From Anaerobiospirillum sp. NML120448 (lineage in GTDB: Bacteria; Pseudomonadota; Gammaproteobacteria; Enterobacterales; Succinivibrionaceae): DNA of 64,000 nucleotides. The DNA is taken from assembly GCF_023050945.1 (NCBI RefSeq), contig NZ_JALKIM010000002.1, positions 55,793 to 119,792 on the forward strand, written 5' to 3'. Both the position numbers and the translations under genes were made by a program. The notes under the pieces were generated by a model. The model saw only the letters and a list, made by a program, of their open reading frames with translations, was not told where the DNA came from and searched no databases. Shown here one piece after another: positions 57,265 to 64,000 of the stretch (position 1 is the first letter of the stretch; the number at the start of each line of letters is the position of its first letter).

Positions 57265-58146
57265 ATGGCTAATAGCGAAGCTTCTAGTGCTCATAAAGGA
57301 GAGGAGTTAACTGGCTCCAAAGCATATCCGCTTGTCCATACTTTTGAAGGACAGAGCACAATCTCATCTACTGCTAAGATTGCCCCAAGTGCGATTTTAC
57401 GTGGCAAGGTAGTCATTGGAGATGATGTCATTATTAAAGATAATGTCATTATCGAAGGTGAGGTAACCATTGGCTCTGGATGTGTTATTGAGCCTTTTTG
57501 TGTGATCCGTGGCCCTAGCGTTATCGGATCCAATAACCACTTTTATCAGTTTTGCTCTATAGGTGAAGCTAACCAAGATCTTAAATATAAGGGTGAAGCA
57601 ACCAAGCTCTTAATTGGAGATGATAATACCTTCCGTGAGCACTGTACTGTGCACAGAGGTACTGTCCAAGGTTTAAGCGAAACCAAAATTGGTAGTCGCA
57701 ACCTCTTCATGGTTAATGCTCACGTAGCTCATGATTGTATTATTGGTAATAATTGTATTTTTGCTAATAACGCAACTTTAGCAGGGCATGTGGTCATTGG
57801 TGACTATGTAATTTTTGGCGGCTTATCTGCTATTCACCAATTTGGTAGAGTAGGCTCTCACGCTTTTGTAGCTGGTATGGCTGCTTTAAATATGGACGTT
57901 CCTCCATATGTTATGGCAGCAGGTCACTATGCCAAGCCTTTTGGTATTAATAAGGTAGGACTAGCTCGTAGAGGTTTTTCTGAGAGTACTATTAGTGCTA
58001 TTAAGAAAGCCTATATGATTATCTACCATAAGCATTTAACTATTGAGGAAGCTATTCCTAAGTTAGAAGAGCTTGCTCAAAGTGAGGGTGCTGTTACTCC
58101 TTTATTAGACTTCATTAAAGAAAATGGACGCGGAATTGTGCGCTAA
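57265..58146 (+). CDS. lpxA: UDP-N-acetylglucosamine acyltransferase
   Basis: First step of lipid A synthesis. Hexapeptide-repeat beta-helix with [27 protein letters not shown], the catalytic His in [17 protein letters not shown], and the helical C-terminus ending GRGIVR. 293 residues against 262 in E. coli. The additional 30 or so are an N-terminal extension ([20 protein letters not shown]) of polar, Ser/Ala-rich character. The ATG has AAGGGG upstream. An internal start is not evident before the helix begins. Confidence 0.96.
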   Translation: MANSEASSAHKGEELTGSKAYPLVHTFEGQSTISSTAKIAPSAILRGKVVIGDDVIIKDNVIIEGEVTIGSGCVIEPFCVIRGPSVIGSNNHFYQFCSIGEANQDLKYKGEATKLLIGDDNTFREHCTVHRGTVQGLSETKIGSRNLFMVNAHVAHDCIIGNNCIFANNATLAGHVVIGDYVIFGGLSAIHQFGRVGSHAFVAGMAALNMDVPPYVMAAGHYAKPFGINKVGLARRGFSESTISAIKKAYMIIYHKHLTIEEAIPKLEELAQSEGAVTPLLDFIKENGRGIVR

Positions 58147-58174
58147 ATTTTCTATTGCTTAATTGAAAATAAGA

Positions 58175-58222
58175 GGCTCCTAGCTAACATGCTCTTATTA
58201 GAGTTTAGTCAGGAGCTTTTTT
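58175..58222 (+). terminator. Terminator-like hairpin between lpxA and lpxB
   Basis: GCTCCT (58176-58181) and AGGAGC (58211-58216) close a stem followed by TTTTTT. If active, lpxB-rnhB would need a separate promoter in the next 140 bp. Confidence 0.6.
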
Positions 58223-58360
58223 ATTTGTCTAAAGAAAACTTATATTTAAAAAAATATGATGTTAGCTAAGATTTAACTAAGCACAATAAGCTACTATCTA
58301 AAAATATTACAATTTGTTAAATTGTGGCAAACTTTAATTTTAATTGTAGGTCTGAATTGA

Positions 58361-60361
58361 ATGTCTGAAGTTAATTGCAACCCTCACCTTTATGCCATCA
58401 TCGCAGGTGAAGTATCTGGAGATACCTTAGGTGCTGGCTTAATGAAGGCAATTTTGCGTCATGATCCTGAGGCTAAATTTATTGGCATTGGTGGTCAAAA
58501 GATGATCCAATGCGGTATGGTTTCAGCATTCAATATGGAAGAGCTTTCGGTAATGGGCATCTTTGAGGTGGCAGCTCATGCTATTCCTATTTTAAAGATC
58601 CGCTCTGCCATTACTAAATTGCTCTTAAAAGAACGCCCTTGCATTATGATTGGCATTGACTCTCCAGACTTTAATTTGTCGGTTGAGCATGCTTTGAAAA
58701 AGGCGGGCATTAAGACTGTTCACTATGTGTCACCATCAGTATGGGCCTGGCGTGAAAAACGTATTGTTAAAATTAAAGCCTCTTGCGATGAGATCTTAGC
58801 TTTATTGCCTTTTGAAAAGGAATTTTATGATCGCCATGATATGCCTTGTACTTATGTAGGTCATACTTTGGCTAATTCTATTCCTGTCAAAATAGATCAA
58901 TCTTTAGCACGTGAGCGTAGTGGTCTTTATAAAAATTGCGTAGATGGTGTACCTGGTAAAGTGTTAGCCATCTTGCCAGGCTCTCGTCGTGGCATTATCA
59001 AGCGCATGTTGCCTATCTATGCCTTAAGCGCTGCTTTACTCCATGAGAAAATTAAAGATTTAAGCTTTATTAGCGTCGCTCCTAATCGTGATATTGCCTT
59101 ATTGATTAAAGATATTTGGTTAGAGTATTGCCCTCAATTATCTTTAACTGTCTTTGTAGGAGACAGCCAAGATGTGATTGCCTCAGCCGATGCCTGTTTA
59201 TTAACCTGTGGCACTATTGCTTTTGAAGCTATGTTATTAAAGTGCCCTATGGTAGTAGCCTATAAGGTATCTCGCCTGAGCGCTGCAATAGCTCGCCGTT
59301 TGTTAAAAGTTAACATGTACTCTTTACCTAATCTCTTGGCTAAAAGAGAAATTGTTAAAGAGTTAATCCAAGAGGATTGCACTCCTATTAAATTAGCTCA
59401 TGAATGTATTCGTCTGTTAACCTCAGACAACTTATTAATGAAAAAAGAGTTTACTACCATTCATGAGTCTATTAAGACCAATACTGATGAGCTTGCAGCA
59501 CGTGCTGTTATGCGCTTAGTTGCTCAAGAACAGCAGCAATTATCCTTAGGCCTTAAAGATGAACTTGGCAAGCTTACTGCCGAAGAACAAGCTTTAGATA
59601 AGCTCTCCTTAGTTAATTACGCTAAAAAGCCAAAAGAGCTCGCCCTTCAAAACGAAGATCAGGCAAAGTCTAACCAAGCCGCAGCTGCTCAAGACCAAGC
59701 AGCCACAGCTGACCCAGCTGCCTCAGCTGGCGCTGATTCTGCTGAGGCAGCCGCTGCTAGCGCAGCAGATGCTGTTACAGCTGTATCATCTGCGGACACT
59801 GCTGATGCTTTAGTAGGCTCAAATACCGATCTCAATGATGGGGTTGATACTAACTCCAATCAAAGTGCATCAGGTAAAAGTAAAAGAGCTAAGCGTAAAA
59901 GTAAAAGCAAGAGCAAGAGCAAGGCCGATAGCAATGCTAAAGAAACTGAGGCTACAGCTAATAGCACCACTTTAGCTGCCAGCGATTTAAGCTCTAACGA
60001 CGTTAATCCAAGCTCACTGTCCATTAGTTTGGAGGTGGCACAAAATGCAGCAGGATATCGTAACTTCTTAGACAAAACCAAGAGCGCAAGCGCAGCTGCC
60101 AGCGCCAGCGCAGGCCCTAATGCCAGCGTAACATCCAGCGCCAACGATAGCTCCAGCGCCAGTCAGGAGCTGGGACTGCCAAGCGTCAATGATGCAGAGG
60201 TGCCTTTAAAGAATGGCCTAGACGATAAGACAGTTAAAAAGTTGGAAAAAGAGGCTAAAGAAGAAGCTGGCTTATCCTTAAGTGAAGTGCTATCCATGCC
60301 GAATAAAAGTGCTCGCAGTAAAAATCGCGATATAGTTAAGCGAGTAACCCAAAGAATTTAA
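58361..60361 (+). CDS. lpxB: Lipid-A-disaccharide synthase with a long low-complexity C-terminal tail
   Basis: Joins UDP-diacylglucosamine and lipid X. The GT-B glycosyltransferase part, about residues 1-385, is complete: AGEVSGDTLGAGLMKAI, MIGIDSPDFNLSVE, SPSVWAWREKR, ILPGSRRGIIKRMLPIY and CGTIAFEAMLLKCPMVVAYKVS. E. coli LpxB has 382 residues. Here about 280 more follow (from roughly 59516), made mainly of Ala, Ser, Lys and Asp, with runs such as KSKRAKRKSKSKSKSKADS and SASAAASASAGPNAS. The frame is uninterrupted, so it is a true fusion-like tail, probably disordered. Function of the tail is unknown. Confidence 0.95.
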   Translation: MSEVNCNPHLYAIIAGEVSGDTLGAGLMKAILRHDPEAKFIGIGGQKMIQCGMVSAFNMEELSVMGIFEVAAHAIPILKIRSAITKLLLKERPCIMIGIDSPDFNLSVEHALKKAGIKTVHYVSPSVWAWREKRIVKIKASCDEILALLPFEKEFYDRHDMPCTYVGHTLANSIPVKIDQSLARERSGLYKNCVDGVPGKVLAILPGSRRGIIKRMLPIYALSAALLHEKIKDLSFISVAPNRDIALLIKDIWLEYCPQLSLTVFVGDSQDVIASADACLLTCGTIAFEAMLLKCPMVVAYKVSRLSAAIARRLLKVNMYSLPNLLAKREIVKELIQEDCTPIKLAHECIRLLTSDNLLMKKEFTTIHESIKTNTDELAARAVMRLVAQEQQQLSLGLKDELGKLTAEEQALDKLSLVNYAKKPKELALQNEDQAKSNQAAAAQDQAATADPAASAGADSAEAAAASAADAVTAVSSADTADALVGSNTDLNDGVDTNSNQSASGKSKRAKRKSKSKSKSKADSNAKETEATANSTTLAASDLSSNDVNPSSLSISLEVAQNAAGYRNFLDKTKSASAAASASAGPNASVTSSANDSSSASQELGLPSVNDAEVPLKNGLDDKTVKKLEKEAKEEAGLSLSEVLSMPNKSARSKNRDIVKRVTQRI

Positions 60362-60367
60362 TTAAGA

Positions 60368-60392
60368 TACAGCCCCTTGTTAAGGGGCTGTA
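60368..60392 (+). terminator. Hairpin between lpxB and rnhB
   Basis: TACAGCCCCTT and AAGGGGCTGTA are perfect 11-bp arms around GTT. There is no T run, so it may be an mRNA-processing or stabilising hairpin. Confidence 0.55.
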
Positions 60393-60434
60393 TGCTTACT
60401 ACCCAATAGTAAAGGTGAGCTTAGGAGCAACCAA

Positions 60435-62963
60435 ATGGCCAAAGTACCAGCTAAAGAACCATCTCTTAATGATGCATTACAAGGCGATTTATTTGCTAAT
60501 GCTCTTACAGGCACTCCTACTAAAGATCTGAAAGATATCCTGTCAGATGGCGATAACGCTAAGGCAAACACCAAGCTAAAGACCAAAGCCAAAGCCAAAG
60601 CCAAAGCTAAAGCTAAGGCCAGCGCTAAAGATAAAAGCACAGCCTCTGCTCCTGTTCACTCTCAATCTCAGGATAAATCCCAAGCTACTGGCAATAGCCA
60701 TAACAAAGCTCAGGCTAAGATAGAAGCTAAAGCCGATACTAAAGCAGACTCCAAGTCTAAGGCTAAAAATAAGGATGATGCCAAGGGTGAAGCCAAGGCT
60801 AAAGCTAAATTAAAGGCTAAGCACCAGGGCCAATCCCTTGCTAGTGGTAAAGATGATGGCAAGAGCAATGAAGTGCTTTTAGATCCAAGCTTAGAGCTGA
60901 TAAATAATTCAGCTCAGAGCTCTAATGCTACAGCTCCTGCTCGTACTAAGGTAAAAGCTAACAAGCATGCTCACCATGCCAATAAGAGCCAAGATAAAGA
61001 GCTCGTTTTAGGCTCTAACTCTAACGAGCTAAGCAATAGCGTAAACATGGGCTTGCTAACAGATACAGAGCAGACTTTATTGTCCCCACTGTTTAGTGAT
61101 GTGCTCTCAGAGCAAAATATATTAGAGGAAAGTAAAGACTCCTTACTTACCCCTCATATGTCATCCTTATTAGAAGGGCAAGAATTAGAAGGGCAAGCAC
61201 TTGAGTCTGAGCTAAAGATAGTAAGCTGCACTGAGGTTAATAGCTCTGCTAGCGCTAGCGCCAGCGCCAGTTATAGCGCCAGCGCTAACACTAGTGACAG
61301 TGACAGTGATAGCACTAGTGCTAGCTCCAGTGAGAGTGCTCAGAGCCAGAGTGATGCCTCTAATAGTGATACAAGCCATAGCGATACTAAGGGCAAGAGC
61401 AATGAAAGTGTGAAGATAGAGCTTGGTTTGGGAGCTTTAGGATCCTTAGGGGCTAACCTTCCTGATAGTGGTGAGTTTGAGCTTAAAGTACAAACTTTAC
61501 AGGAACTGGAGGCTTTAGATAAAGCATCAGGCCAAGATAAAGCTGATACTGAGGACAATAATGCCAAGCAAGGAAGCTTATTCTTAGAGGGCTATGTTGT
61601 CGGTCAGGGTGGTTTGTTTGATGATGTTAACGATGAGGTTGTTAATAATAACGACGACATTGAGCTGGTATATGTTCCTTTAAAAGAGGTATCTTTACAG
61701 GAAAAATTTAGTGATGTGCTTGCTCCATCAGAAAACTTGCCAGAGCTAGGAGAGGATGAGTCCGACTCTGATGTTGATATTTATGCCCCACAAGAGCCAG
61801 CCTTTAATTTTTTTGAGCCATCACTAGACTCCTTGCAAGCAAGTCAATTCCCATCTTTAGGCGCTGAGGCTAGCACCCATACGAGCGCAGGTGGCAGTGC
61901 TAGCAGCGCTAGTGCTAGCACTGGAGCTAACGCTGAGGTTAAAGCTATGGGTGAGGGTGAAGCGGTGATTATTAATCATGAAGTAGAGAGTGATAGCACT
62001 ATGGCAACTAAATCTCAGGATGATACTAAGGTTAAAGCTACAGCTACAAGAAAGGCTAGGGCGGGCGCTAAAAGCAGAGTAAAAGCTGACTCTAAGGATG
62101 GAACTGGCGCTGGTGCTGATTTAGTCACTCAGGTGGGAGCTGACGCTGGCGCTGATGCGGAGGCTGGTGCAGGTGCAGGTGCGGGTGCTAAGACAAGCGC
62201 CAAAGCCAAAGCTAAAGTGGTTTATGAGCCATATGAGTATCCTATTGACCCTAAAGTTTATGCTGTATGTGGCATTGATGAGGCTGGACGTGGCCCGTTG
62301 ATGGGTGATGTGGTGGCTGCTTGTGTAATCTTAGATCATAACCATATGATTGAGGGCTTGAATGATAGTAAGAAGCTTACGGAAAAAGCTCGTGATGCCT
62401 TGGCTCCTATCATTAAAGAGCAGGCCATAGCTTATGGTATTGGCCGTGCCTCTCCTCAAGAAATCGATAGTTTGAATATCCTAAATGCTACTTTCTTGGC
62501 TATGCGTCGTGCTTTTGATGCTATGCAAAAGTCTTGTAATTTAGCTTTAATCGATGGCAATAAAATACCTAAGACCTTTAGTGATATTCCTATGGTTATG
62601 GAGGCTGTGGTTAAAGGTGATGCTAGAGTGGCTGAAATTAGTGCTGCGTCTATTTTGGCTAAAACCACCCGTGATGCTGACTGCTATGAGTTAGATAAGC
62701 TCTATCCAGAGTATGGCTTTGCCAGACACAAAGGTTATCCAACTAAAGACCACCTTGAGGCCTTAGCTAAACTACCAATATTGCCTTGCTATCGCAAAAG
62801 TTATGGCCCTGTGAAAAAACTCTTGGCTGGCAGTCAAGATGAGGTAGAGACTATCAGTCCTAATGTGCAAAAGCGCTTAGAAACAGCAAAAGATACCAAA
62901 CAAAAGAAATTGGATGAGTTGCTAACAGAGAATACCTTAATATCCCTTGATGATTTTGCTTAA
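60435..62963 (+). CDS. rnhB: Ribonuclease HII with a giant low-complexity N-terminal extension
   Basis: Removes ribonucleotides and RNA primers from DNA-RNA hybrids. The RNase HII domain occupies about residues 605-805 of 842: [17 protein letters not shown] (Asp615, Glu616), [22 protein letters not shown] and [16 protein letters not shown] carry the acidic active-site residues. A normal RNase HII has about 200 residues. The preceding 600 residues are low-complexity: [19 protein letters not shown] near residues 45-65, Ser/Ala and Asp/Ser runs near 270-310, acidic blocks around 390-460, and [20 protein letters not shown] just before the catalytic domain. AGGAG eight bases before the ATG at 60435 supports translation of the whole frame. 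Confidence 0.93.
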   Translation: MAKVPAKEPSLNDALQGDLFANALTGTPTKDLKDILSDGDNAKANTKLKTKAKAKAKAKAKASAKDKSTASAPVHSQSQDKSQATGNSHNKAQAKIEAKADTKADSKSKAKNKDDAKGEAKAKAKLKAKHQGQSLASGKDDGKSNEVLLDPSLELINNSAQSSNATAPARTKVKANKHAHHANKSQDKELVLGSNSNELSNSVNMGLLTDTEQTLLSPLFSDVLSEQNILEESKDSLLTPHMSSLLEGQELEGQALESELKIVSCTEVNSSASASASASYSASANTSDSDSDSTSASSSESAQSQSDASNSDTSHSDTKGKSNESVKIELGLGALGSLGANLPDSGEFELKVQTLQELEALDKASGQDKADTEDNNAKQGSLFLEGYVVGQGGLFDDVNDEVVNNNDDIELVYVPLKEVSLQEKFSDVLAPSENLPELGEDESDSDVDIYAPQEPAFNFFEPSLDSLQASQFPSLGAEASTHTSAGGSASSASASTGANAEVKAMGEGEAVIINHEVESDSTMATKSQDDTKVKATATRKARAGAKSRVKADSKDGTGAGADLVTQVGADAGADAEAGAGAGAGAKTSAKAKAKVVYEPYEYPIDPKVYAVCGIDEAGRGPLMGDVVAACVILDHNHMIEGLNDSKKLTEKARDALAPIIKEQAIAYGIGRASPQEIDSLNILNATFLAMRRAFDAMQKSCNLALIDGNKIPKTFSDIPMVMEAVVKGDARVAEISAASILAKTTRDADCYELDKLYPEYGFARHKGYPTKDHLEALAKLPILPCYRKSYGPVKKLLAGSQDEVETISPNVQKRLETAKDTKQKKLDELLTENTLISLDDFA

Positions 62964-63188
62964 GTCTGGGGATTCGTTGGCTGACACCTCCCATGGGCAA
63001 GCCCATGGGGTTCCATATACAAACTTCCCTTAAAGAGAAAAACATCTATTTTTATAGATGGCTTTGACTAAAAGTAGTCGCTTGTTTTAGGTAACTTCTT
63101 ATCCTTGCGGATGACTTTCTTGCGAAAGCAATTGGTGAGGAATGTCATTCTCACCAAAACTTGTTATTAATTGAAAGTGATATCAAAG
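62964..63188 (-). ncRNA. Putative omega RNA / right end of the TnpB-like element
   Basis: No gene is seen in these 225 bp, which lie directly 3' of the minus-strand TnpB-like gene. They contain a compact palindromic hairpin, CCCATGGG (62990-62997) with CCCATGGG (63002-63009), and small stems such as ACATCTATTTTTATAGATGG. In IS200/IS605 elements this position holds the right-end hairpin and the guide scaffold (omega RNA) used by TnpB. The assignment is by position and structure only. The hairpin could instead be the rnhB terminator. Confidence 0.4.
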
Positions 63189-64000
63189 TTAAATACCACT
63201 ATTAAACACATTGATTTTATGTGCCTTGATATAAGCAATTAAATCTTGCTCATTCTTCAGAAATCGTGCAAATTCGGATTTACACTTATCTTTATCAATA
63301 GCCTTACTATCAAAACTATAGCAATATAGTAAAAATGATGAGTAGCAATCTCTTTGAACTACTGTTCCATCAGACAAAGTAATCATACGATCAGACAGCT
63401 TTCTTTTAGTGTATGTATCAGCTGTATGATCATACTGGCTAGCTCGATAGTTTCTAGGTACAATGATAAACTGGCCACCAGTATTAAGAAACTTTTGCTG
63501 AGCATGAGCCCAAACATATCCCATACAATACTTGTAAATCGAGCGACCAAATCTTTTCATTAACTTGACCCTATATTCACCAATAAGTGAATAGTTGAAA
63601 TCTTGTTTATCAAAAGATTGAATTGTAATCACAGACTGAGCTTGATTAGAGCCGTTTGAATTGCTCTTAATAGCAGATGATTGCTGTTGAGCATTAGACT
63701 GAGCTCCATTAGTATTTAGCTCCACTGTACAGCTTGTATTGCTGTTAGCTTGAGCTTGATTAGAGCCGTTTGAATTGCTCTTAATAGCAGATGACTGCTG
63801 TTGAGCATTAGACTGAGCTCCATTAGTATTTAGGGCCACCGCACAGCTTGTATTGCTGTTAGCTTGAGCTTGGTTAGAGCCGTTTGAATTGCTCTTAATA
63901 GCAGATGACTGCTGTTGAGCATTAGACTGAGCTCCATTAGTATTTAGGGCCACCGCACAGCTTGTATTGCTGTTAGCTTGAGCTTGGTTAGAGCCGTTTG
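63189..64000 (-). mobile_element. TnpB-like (IS200/IS605 OrfB) protein, 3' part, with 38-residue tandem repeats
   Basis: The frame is open to the right window edge, so the N-terminal part is missing. The visible C-terminal 150 residues look like the end of a TnpB/OrfB protein: KRFGRSIYKYCMGYVWAHAQQKFLNTGGQFIIVPRNYRASQYDH precedes LSDGTVVQRDCYSSFLLYCY, where the Asp of QRD fits the third RuvC acidic residue. The usual CxxC...CxxC zinc ribbon is absent. Upstream are at least three copies of a 38-residue Q/N/S-rich unit (NGAQSNAQQQSSAIKSNSNG core). The GTG-like start near 63953 is only an internal codon of the frame. Family call is good for the C-terminus, uncertain for the whole. Confidence 0.7.
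63638..64000 (-). repeat. 114-bp tandem repeat array within the TnpB-like gene
   Basis: The word GAGCTTGRTTAGAGCCGTTT begins at 63638, 63752, 63866 and 63980, an exact 114-bp period. Three units are complete and the fourth is cut by the window edge. Since 114 is divisible by three the reading frame is preserved. Copies are nearly identical (differences near GCTCCACTGTACAGC versus GGGCCACCGCACAGC), indicating recent expansion. Confidence 0.95.

Noticed and set aside
59860..60640. Antisense Leu/Ala-rich frames opposite the LpxB tail and RnhB start
   Set aside because: These are the complementary reading of Ala/Ser/Lys codon runs, a typical artefact of low-complexity coding DNA.
63638..64000. 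CRISPR array
   Set aside because: The repeats are 114 bp with no unique spacers and lie in an open reading frame. No CRISPR-like array was seen anywhere else in the window.

Overview
The window is a low-GC (roughly 40 percent by eye) bacterial chromosome segment with Gram-negative cell-envelope genes. The order dapD-glnD-map followed by rpsB-tsf-pyrH-frr-uppS-cdsA-dxr-rseP-bamA-skp-lpxD-fabZ-lpxA-lpxB-rnhB is the classical gammaproteobacterial (Escherichia-type) order. Low GC, an NqrM/ApbE pair and Ala/Ser/Lys-rich tails on housekeeping enzymes would suit an anaerobic gammaproteobacterium of the Succinivibrionaceae type. That family assignment is inference, not something the sequence proves.

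Layout. 1-9 kb: proS (-), nqrM and apbE (maturation of Na+-NQR flavoproteins), mpl (murein peptide recycling), metY (-) and an unknown exported protein. 9.6-19 kb: valS (-), mltG-tmk-holB (+), lptF-lptG (+). 19-27 kb: an exported poly-Asp mini-protein, tRNA-Leu(CAA), a coiled-coil membrane protein, dapD, glnD and map, all on the minus strand. 27-41.8 kb: a block lying between map and rpsB, which are neighbours in E. coli. It holds a complete gluconate regulon (gntR-like repressor, gntT, gntK, edd, with four recognisable operator palindromes), three paralogous family-3 solute-binding proteins with no ABC transporter genes, a chemoreceptor, and gene remnants including the membrane half of an LTA-synthase-like protein. 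41.8-63 kb: translation (rpsB, tsf, frr), pyrH, isoprenoid and phospholipid genes (uppS, cdsA, dxr), an inserted peptide-type solute-binding protein, rseP, outer-membrane assembly (bamA, skp) and lipid A synthesis (lpxD, fabZ, lpxA, lpxB), ending with rnhB. 63-64 kb: the 3' part of a TnpB-like IS200/IS605 gene running off the right edge and carrying 114-bp tandem repeats.

Functional links. GntT imports gluconate, GntK phosphorylates it and Edd dehydrates 6-phosphogluconate; the aldolase gene eda is not in the window. The orphan binding proteins beside a methyl-accepting chemotaxis protein suggest a sensing role rather than transport. BamA, Skp, RseP, LptF/G and the Lpx enzymes together build and monitor the outer membrane.

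Most unusual features: (i) LpxB carries a C-terminal tail of about 280 residues and RnhB an N-terminal extension of about 600 residues, both low-complexity and facing each other across a short intergenic hairpin; (ii) the TnpB-like protein has in-frame 38-residue Q/N/S repeats and no zinc-ribbon cysteines; (iii) the trio of orphan binding proteins plus chemoreceptor; (iv) a small exported protein ending in a run of Asp and Tyr; (v) several long perfect or near-perfect inverted repeats in leaders (2443-2502, 8053-8425, 37136-37253) and recurrent GC-rich 'GCGC/AGCGCT' islands downstream of genes.
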